Positions 26,072-34,791 of a stretch of DNA of 64,000 bases are shown piece by piece (the stretch's first letter is position 1; each line of letters starts with the position of its first letter). Source of the stretch: Sphingobacteriaceae bacterium (GTDB taxonomy: Bacteria; Bacteroidota; Bacteroidia; Sphingobacteriales; Sphingobacteriaceae); assembly GCA_017745075.1 (NCBI GenBank), contig JAGIAD010000028.1, forward strand, positions 1-64,000, given 5' to 3'. The notes under the pieces were generated by a model that did no database searches, was not told the DNA's origin, and worked only from the letters and a program-made list of their open reading frames with translations. A program made the translations under genes and the position numbers.

Positions 26072-26971
26072 CTAAGCCCTCGGATGAAAGTGCGTAATAA
26101 CCTCTTTTAAATAATCGCGGTCTATATGGGTATAAATTTCTGTAGTGGTAATGCTCGAATGGCCCAGCATCTCCTGAACCGCGCGTAAATCAGCACCGCC
26201 CTCAATTAAATGTGTCGCAAATGAATGCCTGAGCGTATGCGGACTGATGGTTTTCTTTAATCCGGTGGCTAATGCAAGACTTTTAATCAGGTTAAAGATC
26301 GTAATACGCGAAAGCTTGGAGCCAAAGCGGTTTAGAAATATAAAATCTTCATTTCCCTTTTTAATATTTATATGCACACGTACCTGATTGATGTAAATAT
26401 CGAGCAATTTTAATGCTGTACTGCCTATGGGTACAAGGCGTTCTTTATTACCTTTTCCGATTATCTTGATAAACTCAATCTGCGGAAAAAGGCCAGAGAT
26501 TCTTAATTCGGTTAATTCTGTTACACGTAAGCCACAACCGTATAATACTTCTATAATGGCTTTATTGCGCATTCCATCAGGTCTGGAAGCGTCAATTGCA
26601 GCAATAAGTTCGTTAATTTCATGAATATTCAGCGTATCCGGGAGCTTTCTGGTCAGTTTAGGTGCTTCCAATAATGCCGTTGGGTCGTCGGTAATCACAT
26701 CCTCAAGCAGTAAATAAGAGAAAAAAGCTTTCAGCCCCGATATTACCCTTGCCTGCGTGCTTGCAAGCATCCCCAGTTCATTTAACCACGAAATAAAAGA
26801 TCTTAAATGTGTTACGGTGACATCGGTTAGTTTAGGTTCTTCATTTAAGGATTTGAAATACTGGGTTAACTTATCAATATCATTCAGATAAGCCTCCACA
26901 GAATTTCGCGATAACGACCTTTCCAGCTTTAAATACGACTTAAATCCTTTAATATATGATGACCAAAGCAT
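26072..26971 (-). CDS. xerD: Site-specific tyrosine recombinase XerD
   Basis: Resolves chromosome dimers at dif together with XerC. The 299-residue protein has an N-terminal SAM-like core-binding domain (SRNSVEAYLNDIDKL) and a C-terminal catalytic domain with the full set of residues: Arg in GCGLRVTELTEL, Lys in IIGKGNKERLVPI, His-x-x-Arg in SPHTLRHSFATHL, His in LGHSSITTTEIY and the nucleophile Tyr in EIYTHI. Size and housekeeping context favour XerD over a mobile-element integrase; Bacteroidota often use a single Xer pair. It is divergent from aroQ. Confidence 0.92.
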   Translation of the reverse strand: MLWSSYIKGFKSYLKLERSLSRNSVEAYLNDIDKLTQYFKSLNEEPKLTDVTVTHLRSFISWLNELGMLASTQARVISGLKAFFSYLLLEDVITDDPTALLEAPKLTRKLPDTLNIHEINELIAAIDASRPDGMRNKAIIEVLYGCGLRVTELTELRISGLFPQIEFIKIIGKGNKERLVPIGSTALKLLDIYINQVRVHINIKKGNEDFIFLNRFGSKLSRITIFNLIKSLALATGLKKTISPHTLRHSFATHLIEGGADLRAVQEMLGHSSITTTEIYTHIDRDYLKEVITHFHPRA

Positions 26972-27032
26972 GCTTTTATTTGAGATTTTTTATAACATTG
27001 CAACGTTACAACATTTAACGTTACAACAGACT

Positions 27033-27449
27033 ATGAAACTACAAATTATTAACGGGCCAAATTTAAACTTATTGGGTGTTCGTGAACCATCTATTTATGG
27101 AAATACCAGTATCGAGGATTATATAAAAGAATTAAAAACCTTTTATCCACAGATCGAAATTGAATATTATCAAAGTAACGTAGAAGGCGAAATCATCAAT
27201 AAATTGCATGAAGTTGGCTTTAGTTATGATGGGGTAGTGTTAAATGCCGGCGGTTATACACATACTTCTGTTGCCATTGCAGATGCTATAGCTGCCATTA
27301 AAACGCCTGTTGTTGAAGTGCATATTTCTAATATTTATGCCCGCGAAGAATACCGCCATGTTTCGCTTACAGGAAAAAATTGCCAGGGTGTTTTAACCGG
27401 ATTTGGCATCAAAGGTTACCGCCTGGCCATAGAAAGTTTATTGATTTAA
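27033..27449 (+). CDS. aroQ: Type II 3-dehydroquinate dehydratase
   Basis: Removes water from 3-dehydroquinate in the shikimate pathway. From the ATG at 27033 the protein is 138 residues and starts MKLQIINGPNLNLLG, the exact family N-terminus; an upstream in-frame start at 26970 would add 21 non-conserved residues and overlap xerD. Other motifs are YQSNVEGEIINKLH (near 50), LNAGGYTHTSVAIADA (near 72) and EVHISNIYAREEYRHVS (near 96), covering the catalytic Tyr, Asn and His. Just upstream is a near-direct repeat of AACGTTACAACA whose role is unknown. Confidence 0.96.
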   Translation: MKLQIINGPNLNLLGVREPSIYGNTSIEDYIKELKTFYPQIEIEYYQSNVEGEIINKLHEVGFSYDGVVLNAGGYTHTSVAIADAIAAIKTPVVEVHISNIYAREEYRHVSLTGKNCQGVLTGFGIKGYRLAIESLLI

Positions 27450-27512
27450 TCAACACCGGTGTTATTGCTGTCGGATGCTACCATCTGACAGCGCAAAAGA
27501 CGAAGATAAGAC

Positions 27513-28526
27513 TTATGTTAGCTTCGAAAAATATTTAATTTTCCTGATAAAGAAGGCCCAAACGATGCTGTTGTTATATACTCCGGTGTGTTTGTAATAA
27601 TCTTTTTGAACTGCTGTACGTTTTTTATTGGTTTTAGATAGGGATTTAAGAAAATGCCAGTGACCTTTGCTTACAGCCATGGTGAATTTTGGTTTTCCGG
27701 TAAGCAGGAAGTGCCACCAGGCGATAAAATCGATAAACATGCGGATGGTAATCCTGAAAACAGCGTCGGCGGCAGGAAGGTTTTTCTGCATGATGATGAG
27801 GTTGTTCCTGAAATTAAGGTACGTTTTAAATGGATTTTCTGTCTGTAAAGTTCCGCCTCCAACATGGTAAACTTCAGCATCCGGACAGTACATAATTTTG
27901 TAACCCAGGTTTTTTAAGCGCCAGCACAGGTCTATTTCCTCCATGTGAGCGAAAAGATCGGCATCCAGGCCACCAGCTTCTCTCCAACATTTGCTTTTAA
28001 TAAAAAAGGCTGCGCCACTCGCCCAAAAAACCTCTTGCTGTTCGTTGTACTGGCCGTTATCAAACTCATAAACATTAAAAAGTCTGCCGCGACAGAAAGG
28101 AAAAGCGTAAATATCCAGGTAGCCTCCGGCTGCTCCGGCATATTCGAACTGATTTTTGTTCAATTGCCATTTAATTTTAGGTTGAGCCGCAGCAATCTTC
28201 GCATCACTTTCCATTAGGCTGATAACAGGTTTGATCCAGTTTGGACTAACCTCTACATCCGAATTGAGTAGGATAAAATAATCAGCCTCTACACGTTCTA
28301 AAACCTTATTATAACCGCCCGCAAAACCATAATTCCTATCGTTATGAATAATTTTAACAGTAGGGAAATTCTCCTGTAAAAATGAAACCGAATCGTCTGT
28401 TGAAGCATTATCGCCCACAATAATCTGCAGGTTATCGTATTCGGAAAGTAAAATTCCGGGTAAAAACTGTTTTAAATATGCTTTTCCATTCCAGTTTAAA
28501 ATTACAATGGCTACTGATGGGTTCAT
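27513..28526 (-). CDS. Family 2 glycosyltransferase (rhamnosyltransferase-like)
   Basis: Transfers a sugar from a nucleotide donor, probably in envelope polysaccharide or glycan assembly. The 337-residue protein has the GT-A core: VAIVILNWNGKAYL at the start, VGDNASTDDS near 37, NYGFAGGYNKVLE near 66 and the metal-binding DYFILLNSDVEV near 86, then ASGAAFFIKSKCWREAGGLD and HMEEIDLCWRL in the acceptor half. One hydrophobic C-terminal segment (FIDFIAWWHFLLTG) may associate with the membrane. It starts four bases after the stop of a truncated acyltransferase gene. Confidence 0.9.
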   Translation of the reverse strand: MNPSVAIVILNWNGKAYLKQFLPGILLSEYDNLQIIVGDNASTDDSVSFLQENFPTVKIIHNDRNYGFAGGYNKVLERVEADYFILLNSDVEVSPNWIKPVISLMESDAKIAAAQPKIKWQLNKNQFEYAGAAGGYLDIYAFPFCRGRLFNVYEFDNGQYNEQQEVFWASGAAFFIKSKCWREAGGLDADLFAHMEEIDLCWRLKNLGYKIMYCPDAEVYHVGGGTLQTENPFKTYLNFRNNLIIMQKNLPAADAVFRITIRMFIDFIAWWHFLLTGKPKFTMAVSKGHWHFLKSLSKTNKKRTAVQKDYYKHTGVYNNSIVWAFFIRKIKYFSKLT

Positions 28527-28530
28527 TCTT

Positions 28531-28869
28531 TTATTCAGGTTTAATTAATAGCGTTAATGGCATCATTAATAGCGTTAAGGGCATCAAAGCAAGTGTCGAA
28601 GCTGTTCTTTTTATGATATTTTCTAAAAATAAATACGAAATACCCCGTTTCTTTCTTAGAAGATTTTTTTCTAATGCCTTTGTTTCAGCAGCAGGTTTTT
28701 CTGGAGAATATTGGGTTAAATGCTGTCTGACAACTTTTTTTTGATAGCCAATTACGTAATAAAGCAGATAATGTGGTAATCTTGCAAAAATAAAAAGCAA
28801 AGGCAAGGGGAGCAGCGATAACAGGTATAGAAAAAATATGCCAGCTTGCGGAATCCCTCTTTTAATCAT
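28531..28869 (-). pseudogene. Truncated lysophospholipid/lipid A acyltransferase (LpxL/HtrB-like)
   Basis: Only 112 codons remain. Residues 1-60 (IFFLYLLSLLPLPLLFIFAR, YYVIGYQKKVVRQHLTQYSP) match the N-terminus of Bacteroidota LPLAT proteins, which are normally about 290 residues and carry the HX4D catalytic motif later. Here the sequence ends in ALMPLTLLMMPLTLLIKPE, encoded by a 21-bp tandem duplication (28545-28565 and 28566-28586), and the catalytic part is missing. Likely a deletion remnant. An intact TATGTTTG promoter element lies 22 bases upstream (28892-28899), so it may now chiefly serve to transcribe the downstream glycosyltransferase. Confidence 0.6.
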
Positions 28870-28891
28870 TATTTTTAAAACGTTTCAGCTA

Positions 28892-28899
28892 CAAACATA
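28892..28899 (-). promoter_or_regulatory. -7 element upstream of the truncated acyltransferase
   Basis: Minus-strand TATGTTTG matches TAnnTTTG and lies 22 bases before the ATG at 28869. It is the probable promoter of the acyltransferase remnant and the glycosyltransferase after it. Confidence 0.45.
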
Positions 28900-28908
28900 A
28901 ATTTTCAA

Positions 28909-29520
28909 ATGCAGAATACAGCTATACTTCCATTATTTTATCTTCCACCGGTAGGTTATTTTAGTTTATTGCAAAACCTGGGAGAGGATTTTTTAATTGA
29001 AAAACATGAACATTTCGTCAAACAGACTTACCGTAACCGCGCCAGTATCTATTCGCCCAATGGTAAACTGGATATTACTGTGCCAGTGGTTAAAGGGGCC
29101 AAGGTGCATACAAAAATGAAGGATGTACGGATCAGTTACGGCTTTAACTGGCAGCGTTTGCATTGGTTAAGTTTAGAAAGCTGTTACAGGAGTTCTGCTT
29201 ATTTTGAATTTTACGAAGATGAGCTGTCGCATTTTTATACCAAAAAGTTCGAATTTTTGTTTGATTATAACCTCTCACTTTTAGAGTGGCTGAACAAAAA
29301 ACTAAAATGGAATAAAAGTTTCGGCGTAACCAGCGAATATCTTGACGATGTTAAACCAGAACTGGATTTCCGTTCAGCTATGAACCCTAAAAAGCAGGAA
29401 GATATTGTAAACAATAAGCCATATTATCAGGTTTTTGAAGATAGGCATCAATTTTTACGCAACTTAAGTATCGTTGATCTGTTATTTAACCAGGGCCCGC
29501 AAGCCCGGCTATATTTGTAA
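28909..29520 (+). CDS. WbqC family protein
   Basis: A 203-residue cytosolic protein matching the WbqC-like family: LPLFYLPPVGYFSLL at the start, EKHEHFVKQTYRNRASIYSP, LDITVPVVKG and WQRLHWLSLESCYRSSAYFEFYEDEL are family landmarks. Founding members are encoded in O-antigen clusters and are proposed to act in sugar-nucleotide or glycolipid modification; biochemical function is unproven. It is three bases from corA downstream and divergent from an acyltransferase/glycosyltransferase pair, which fits an envelope context. Confidence 0.88.
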   Translation: MQNTAILPLFYLPPVGYFSLLQNLGEDFLIEKHEHFVKQTYRNRASIYSPNGKLDITVPVVKGAKVHTKMKDVRISYGFNWQRLHWLSLESCYRSSAYFEFYEDELSHFYTKKFEFLFDYNLSLLEWLNKKLKWNKSFGVTSEYLDDVKPELDFRSAMNPKKQEDIVNNKPYYQVFEDRHQFLRNLSIVDLLFNQGPQARLYL

Positions 29521-29523
29521 GTT

Positions 29524-30645
29524 ATGGGAAAGAACAAGCCACGTCACCGTCATAAACACTATAAAGTTCCGGCGCCGGGCACTAGTCCGGGTTTATATGC
29601 CATTGATGAAGATGCATTAAAGCCAATTATTGTATTGCATACTTATAATGAAAAGAGTTATAAGCAAACCGAACTGGAAAATATCAATAATATCGATAAA
29701 CTGGTTGAGAATAAAGATTTTTATTACTGGTTCGATATCAAGGGTTTGGCTGATCCCGATATATTCGAAACCCTATATACTAAACTGGACATCAGCAGGC
29801 TCGTGTTAGAAGATATCACCAGTTCTTATCAGCGGCCTAAACTGGATGAATACGATAACGACAAATACATTTTTTCGGTAAGCAGGCACTTATATTTAAG
29901 CGATGATAATGTGCTCTGCAATGATCAGATCTCCTTTATCCTGTCAGAACGTACATTAATTACCTTTCAGGAAACCTATGCAGATTGTTTTGAACCGGTA
30001 AGAAAACGTTTGGAAGTAGGGAAGGGCAATATCCGTATTGGTGGCAGCAGTTATTTAATGTACGCCATTATGGATGTAATTGTAGATAACTATTTTACAC
30101 TTCTGAACTTTTGGGGAGAAGAATTAGATGCCATCGAAGACCGGTTGTACGATCATCCCGATAAAAGGATCATGTACGATACACAAGCCATTAAAAGATC
30201 ATTGATTACCATCAGGAAAGTGGCCTGGCCTGAAAGGGATAAATTGAACGATATTATCCGTACAGACAGTCCTTTAATATCTGACCTGACAAAAACGTAT
30301 ATTAAAGATGCTTACGATCACTGTATTCAGATTATAGATTTTATCGAATCTTTAAAAGAGATTGCATCTGCCAATATCGACATGAATTTATCGATCATCA
30401 GCAACCGGATGAACGAAATTATGAAGGTATTAACCATTATTTCATCCATATTTATTCCATTAACCTTTATTGCAGGGATTTACGGGATGAATTTTAGCAG
30501 GGAAGATCCGGCAACCGGAAAAATACTAAAAGATAACATGCCAGAATTGTACGCAGAACATGGTTATTTATATACCTGGCTTGTGATGGCGGTAATTGCA
30601 ATTTTACAGGTGATCTATTTTTGGCGTAAAGGGTGGTTTAAATAG
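29524..30645 (+). CDS. corA: CorA family magnesium/cobalt transporter
   Basis: Pentameric inner-membrane divalent-cation channel, mainly for Mg2+. The 373-residue protein has a long cytosolic domain with the FDIKGLADPDIFETLYTKL and YQRPKLDEYDNDKYIFSV segments, followed by two C-terminal membrane helices. The signature GMN is in FIAGIYGMNF, at the end of helix 1, and the second helix is WLVMAVIAILQVIYFW with a basic C-terminus. It starts three bases after WbqC, so the two are probably one transcript. Confidence 0.94.
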   Translation: MGKNKPRHRHKHYKVPAPGTSPGLYAIDEDALKPIIVLHTYNEKSYKQTELENINNIDKLVENKDFYYWFDIKGLADPDIFETLYTKLDISRLVLEDITSSYQRPKLDEYDNDKYIFSVSRHLYLSDDNVLCNDQISFILSERTLITFQETYADCFEPVRKRLEVGKGNIRIGGSSYLMYAIMDVIVDNYFTLLNFWGEELDAIEDRLYDHPDKRIMYDTQAIKRSLITIRKVAWPERDKLNDIIRTDSPLISDLTKTYIKDAYDHCIQIIDFIESLKEIASANIDMNLSIISNRMNEIMKVLTIISSIFIPLTFIAGIYGMNFSREDPATGKILKDNMPELYAEHGYLYTWLVMAVIAILQVIYFWRKGWFK

Positions 30646-30795
30646 TTTAACACCTGCAAGGATGTATTTTGAAGAGAAAAGTGCCTTAATGTACGCTATC
30701 TTCAAAACAAACAGATTCAAAAGATCAGGGAAATCACTTTTAACTTTTCTCTGATAATTCTTCTTCTTTCTTGGCATGCCTAAGCGTTATGTTTA

Positions 30796-30859
30796 CCACG
30801 GAAGCACGAAAAACACGGAAAAACTTTATTTTTCCTCCGTGATTTCTGTGTTTCCGTGG
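30796..30859. repeat. Imperfect inverted repeat (possible terminator or repetitive element)
   Basis: CCACGGAAGCACG...CACGGA pairs with TCCGTG...TGTTTCCGTGG across a short T-rich loop. It lies in the 300-bp gap between corA and the B12 riboswitch; the rest of that gap shows no gene. The GGAAGCACG-type words are typical of small repeats scattered in these genomes. Confidence 0.55.
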
Positions 30860-30917
30860 CTAATTAATTTTTGTATATGTTTTAAAAGCAATTTCCCTGC
30901 AAAAGATTTCTTATTTT

Positions 30918-30947
30918 ATTGATGTAAACACTTTTTTCTTACATTTG
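30918..30947 (+). promoter_or_regulatory. Promoter of the B12 riboswitch transcript
   Basis: TACATTTG (30940-30947) is an exact -7 element, preceded after 18 bases by ATTG (30918-30921) as a -33-like element. The predicted start, about 30952, coincides with the 5' edge of the cobalamin riboswitch. Confidence 0.6.
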
Positions 30948-30952
30948 CGGCG

Positions 30953-31117
30953 CTTTTGGTTCCCGGCATACAACCGGGATTAAAAGGGAATACAGTGTAA
31001 ATCTGTAACTGTCCCGCAGCTGTAAGCTCTGTAACGGTTTTTCTATTCTTTCGCCACTGTCTCCGACACGTCGAGATGGGAAGGCAGAAAACCGGGAGTA
31101 AGTCAGAAGACCTGCCT
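30953..31117 (+). ncRNA. Cobalamin riboswitch
   Basis: The segment carries the conserved cobalamin-aptamer elements in order: GGTTCCCGGC...GCCGGGAT-like paired region, AAAAGGGAATACAGTG, AATCTGTAACTGTCCCGCAGC with the B12-box core, GCCACTGT, GGGAAGGC and the closing AGTCAGAAGACCTGCC. Binding of adenosyl- or methylcobalamin is expected to lower expression of the downstream receptor. About 115 bases of leader follow before the ATG at 31232; no long terminator hairpin is obvious there, so control may be at translation initiation. Confidence 0.95.
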
Positions 31118-31231
31118 TTAGCATTAATTTCATAGCTTTCGTGGATTGAAGCTGGGGTTGAAGTACTTAACGTTTACGTATTTTCATTTCTTTTACAATC
31201 TGTTGGCTATAGGTAAAACTAACCATCAAAA

Positions 31232-33100
31232 ATGAACAAAAAAACAATTTTAGCAGCCGCCGGCTTGGGTATGGCGCAGCTAATGATTAGCCAGTTGGCT
31301 AACGCGCAGCAAAAAGACTCTTTGCAGCTTAAAGATGTGGTCATTTCTGCCACTAAAAACGATCAAAAACAATCACAAACCGGTAAGGTGGTCAGCATTA
31401 TCAGCAGAGAGGTGCTGGAACGCAGCAATGGTAAATCGTTGCCGGAACTTATCAGTGAACAGGCTGGTATTATTGTAGCCGGCGCCAGCAGTAATCCCGG
31501 ATTGAACAAATCAGTTTTTTTCAGAGGGGCCGGAAGTGCCTATGCTGTTGTTTTAATTGACGGTATTGTGCAAAACGATCCATCAGGAAACGGCGGTGCA
31601 TTCGATTTAAGATTACTTTCCATCGATCAGATCGATCACATTGAAATTTTAAGAGGCGGTCAGTCTACCATTTATGGTTCTGATGCCGTTGCAGGGGTAA
31701 TCAACATCATTACTAAAAAGGGTGGTCCCAAAGGAAATACCATTTATGGTGTGGCCAGTGCAGGCAGCTACGAAACTTATAAAGGAACCATTGGTTTAAA
31801 CGGTGGTGTTGAAGGCTTTTCTTATAACATTAACTATACGCATGCCAAAACCGATGGGATTTCAGAAGCGGCAACACCAGTGGGAAGCACAGCAACATTT
31901 GATAAAGATGGTTTTAAAACCGATGCCTTAAATGCCAATTTCGGAATCAAATTGGATAATCATTTCTCAGTAAATCCATTTGTACGTTATTATTTTGGTA
32001 ATTACAAATTTGACGGCGGCGCATTTACCGATGCAAACAATTATTCTATCCTGAAAAATTTTGCAGCGGGTACCAATGCCAAATACGAATTTGCTACCGG
32101 TAAAGTAACCTTAAATTATAGTTTCGAAAGCACAAGAAATGATGTACATAGCCAGTATCCTAGCCTTAACGAGGGAAGGGTATCTTTGCTGGATTTATTC
32201 TATAACCAAAAATTGAACAACAAACTCGATTTATTGGTAGGTATCGATAATCGTGTATTGAAATTATCATCAGTAGCAAATAAACCGGAAACAAATATTT
32301 TTGCCGCTTATGGATCATTGTTCTTACACAATTTAAGTGTATTTAACCTTGAAGTTGGTGGCCGTTACAATAAGCATGAGCAATATGGCGAAAACTATAC
32401 TTATTCAATTACCCCAAGCATCAACATCATAAAAGAAATCAAATTATTCGGAACGGTTTCAACAGCCTTTAAGATTCCTACTTTAAATATGCTTTTTGGC
32501 CAGTTTGGTGCTAATCCGGATCTTAAGCCAGAAAAATCAAAGAATTACGAGGCTGGTGTTAACTTTAGTTTTGCTGATGATAAATTCAGCTTTCGCCTGG
32601 CTGGTTATAAACGCGACTTAACAGATGCCATTATTTATGTTTATCCTGTAAGCTACATTAACCAGGTAAGCCAAAAAGCGAAAGGATTCGAAGTAGAACC
32701 GGCGGTTAAATTCAGTGTGTTCAATATCAACGCCTACTATGCTTACGTAGAAGGAAACGAATATAACTTTATAGACAATGCTGTTGCCAACTATCTTTTC
32801 CGCAGGCCTAAACATACTTTTGGTATCAATGCAGGTGCGCAGGCCACAGACAATTTATATGTAAGTGCCAATTTCCGTTACTTTGGTAAACGTAATGATG
32901 GTAATTTTACCACTTACACAGTAGATAACTTGCCTGCTTACAAATTGTTAAACGCTTATGCAGAATATGCTTTGGCTAAAAAACGTGTAAAACTATTCTT
33001 TGATGCCAAAAACATCCTGAACGAAAAGTATAACGAGATTATCGGCTATAACAGTTTAGGTTTCAATTTTAATACTGGTGTAATTTTTAATATACACTAA
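31232..33100 (+). CDS. btuB: TonB-dependent vitamin B12 receptor (BtuB-like)
   Basis: Outer-membrane active transporter of 622 residues. The signal peptide ends ISQLANAQ; the plug domain (about 30-160) includes LKDVVISATK, NKSVFFRGAGSAYAVVLIDG and ILRGGQSTIYGSDAVAGVINI; the rest forms a 22-strand barrel ending in a short GFNFNTGVIFNIH. B12 specificity rests on the cobalamin riboswitch directly upstream and on BtuB-like size (shorter than SusC-type receptors). It is followed after 37 bases by a DUF6580 gene, probably in the same message. Confidence 0.93.
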   Translation: MNKKTILAAAGLGMAQLMISQLANAQQKDSLQLKDVVISATKNDQKQSQTGKVVSIISREVLERSNGKSLPELISEQAGIIVAGASSNPGLNKSVFFRGAGSAYAVVLIDGIVQNDPSGNGGAFDLRLLSIDQIDHIEILRGGQSTIYGSDAVAGVINIITKKGGPKGNTIYGVASAGSYETYKGTIGLNGGVEGFSYNINYTHAKTDGISEAATPVGSTATFDKDGFKTDALNANFGIKLDNHFSVNPFVRYYFGNYKFDGGAFTDANNYSILKNFAAGTNAKYEFATGKVTLNYSFESTRNDVHSQYPSLNEGRVSLLDLFYNQKLNNKLDLLVGIDNRVLKLSSVANKPETNIFAAYGSLFLHNLSVFNLEVGGRYNKHEQYGENYTYSITPSINIIKEIKLFGTVSTAFKIPTLNMLFGQFGANPDLKPEKSKNYEAGVNFSFADDKFSFRLAGYKRDLTDAIIYVYPVSYINQVSQKAKGFEVEPAVKFSVFNINAYYAYVEGNEYNFIDNAVANYLFRRPKHTFGINAGAQATDNLYVSANFRYFGKRNDGNFTTYTVDNLPAYKLLNAYAEYALAKKRVKLFFDAKNILNEKYNEIIGYNSLGFNFNTGVIFNIH

Positions 33101-33137
33101 TAAAAATTAACTTTGCTTAAATAATAACCAAAATACA

Positions 33138-33731
33138 ATGGCTCACTTAAAATTTAATCCGCGTAACCTGATACTGTTATTAATGATTTTGGCAATTACG
33201 GCCTTACGTTTGCTGGTAACATTTAATTCAGATGAATTGAAGTTTGCTAATTTCTCCTCCATCGGAGCAGTTGCTTTATTCGGAGGCGCCTATTTTAAAG
33301 ATCAGGTCAAAGCTTTTGCTTTTCCATTGTTAAGTTTGTTTTTAAGCGACTTTATTTTAGCTTCAACTATTTTTAGTAAATACAGTGGAGATTCTTTTTT
33401 ATACGAGGGCTGGTACTGGACCTATATTGCTTTTGCTTTAATGGTTTTAGTAGGCAGACTGTTGCTTAAAAATGTAAACGTTGTAAATTTATTAGCTTCA
33501 ACATTAAGCATTGTGCTTATCCACTGGTTAGTTACCGATTTAGGTGTTTGGATTAATAATCCTGCTTATACCCAGGATTTAGCCGGTTATTGGAGTTGCC
33601 TGGTAAAAGCCATTCCATTCGAAATCAGGTTCTTGGAAGGAACCGTTATTTATGGGGCTTTACTTTTTGGCGCTTTCGAGATTCTAAAAGAAAAATACCC
33701 GGTATTAAAATTAGAAGCACAAGCTGTATAA
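33138..33731 (+). CDS. DUF6580 family putative transport protein
   Basis: A 197-residue membrane protein with about five to six helices (LILLLMILAITALRLLV, SIGAVALFGGAYF, FAFPLLSLFLSDFIL, WTYIAFALMVLVGRLL, VVNLLASTLSIVLIHW). The layout resembles small S-component-like integral proteins, and the FSSIGAVALFGGAYFKD and LSDFI segments are typical of DUF6580. It shares the riboswitch-controlled message with btuB, suggesting a role in corrinoid uptake across the inner membrane; that is inference. An intrinsic terminator follows. Confidence 0.8.
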   Translation: MAHLKFNPRNLILLLMILAITALRLLVTFNSDELKFANFSSIGAVALFGGAYFKDQVKAFAFPLLSLFLSDFILASTIFSKYSGDSFLYEGWYWTYIAFALMVLVGRLLLKNVNVVNLLASTLSIVLIHWLVTDLGVWINNPAYTQDLAGYWSCLVKAIPFEIRFLEGTVIYGALLFGAFEILKEKYPVLKLEAQAV

Positions 33732-33749
33732 AATACCAGATCTAGATAG

Positions 33750-33788
33750 AAATCCTCTTTTGATTCAGTTCAAAAGAGGATTTTTTTT
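33750..33788 (+). terminator. Intrinsic terminator after the DUF6580 gene
   Basis: AATCCTCTTTTGA-n6-TCAAAAGAGGATT followed by an eight-T run. It closes the riboswitch-btuB-DUF6580 unit, so the BtuF-like gene beyond it needs read-through or its own promoter. Confidence 0.85.
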
Positions 33789-33834
33789 ATCTTAGATAAC
33801 TAATTACATTTTTACTTAATACACTTTACATCCA

Positions 33835-34776
33835 ATGAAGGTTGTTTCCTTTTTACCCGCTGCCACCAAAATGATTTACGACATGGGCCTTCAGGATTAC
33901 CTGTATGGCGTAACCTTCGAATGTCCGAAAGAGGCAGCCGATCAGCCTAAAATAGTAGGCTGCATCCTCGAAGGTAAAAACTATTCCAGCATCGAAATCG
34001 ACCGTATTTTTTCGGCTTCAAAAGCACAGGGTAAAAGCCTGTACTGGGTAGACGATGCACTTTTAGAAAGCATTGCGCCTGATATTGTTTTTACGCAGGA
34101 TATTTGTGAGGTATGTAATATCGATACGGTTTGTACTGAAACTGCCGTAATGAAACTGAGCAAGCAGCCAACTTTGGTTCCGCTTTCGCCCAATAATCTG
34201 AAGGATGTTTTCGAATGTGCCATCACTATTGCCCGGGCATTGGGAAAAGAAGAAGTTGCTTTTAATTACCTGGCAGGATTACAGCAGAAAACCGATCAGA
34301 TTTTAGATCAACTACGCGAAAACAAATCTCCTTTAAAGCGGGTAATGCTGATGGAATGGATAGAGCCGGTATACAATTGCGGGCATTGGATTCCCTTCCA
34401 GATTGCTGCTGCAGGAGGAGTAGATATGCTTTCGAACCCTGCAGGCGATTCAATTGTTACCCCATGGGAAAAAATTGTAAAATATAATCCCGAGGTTTTG
34501 ATTATTGCCCCTTGTGGTTTTGATCAAAAGCGGAGCCTCGAAGAAATGAGCTTGCTTACTGCTAAAGCCGGATGGGAAACGCTAGAAGCAGTAAAAAACA
34601 ACCAGGTGTATATTGCCGATTTTGATATGTTTACCCAGCCAAGTGTAGGAACTTTGGTAGAAGGCATCGAAGCTTTAGCTTGCATGTTCCATCCTCAGAT
34701 TTTTAAAGCTGATGAGAATATTGCAAAGAAGTTTATCAATTACGCTCAGTTCGTTCAATCACTGCAGTCTATATAA
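33835..34776 (+). CDS. BtuF-like cobalamin-binding/substrate-binding protein without signal peptide
   Basis: A 313-residue protein of the class III (BtuF/FhuD) binding-protein fold: two lobes joined by a long helix, with VVSFLPAATKMIYDMGL at the start, PDIVFTQDICEVC near 85, SPNNLKDVFECAITIARALG near 122 and YNPEVLIIAPCGFD near 220. Unlike true BtuF it has no signal peptide or lipobox, so it is probably cytosolic. Neighbouring B12 genes suggest corrinoid binding. It is followed after 15 bases by the sirtuin gene, so it leads an apparent three-gene unit with that and the Dph6-like gene. Confidence 0.82.
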   Translation: MKVVSFLPAATKMIYDMGLQDYLYGVTFECPKEAADQPKIVGCILEGKNYSSIEIDRIFSASKAQGKSLYWVDDALLESIAPDIVFTQDICEVCNIDTVCTETAVMKLSKQPTLVPLSPNNLKDVFECAITIARALGKEEVAFNYLAGLQQKTDQILDQLRENKSPLKRVMLMEWIEPVYNCGHWIPFQIAAAGGVDMLSNPAGDSIVTPWEKIVKYNPEVLIIAPCGFDQKRSLEEMSLLTAKAGWETLEAVKNNQVYIADFDMFTQPSVGTLVEGIEALACMFHPQIFKADENIAKKFINYAQFVQSLQSI

Positions 34777-34791
34777 TCCATCCATCATTTT

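Noticed and set aside
26072..26971. Tyrosine recombinase considered as a mobile-element integrase
   Set aside because: Size, motif set and housekeeping neighbours fit XerD; no attachment site, cargo or flanking repeats were found.
26970..27032. Longer start (26970) for aroQ
   Set aside because: The extra 21 residues are not part of the family; MKLQIINGPN at 27033 is the usual N-terminus.
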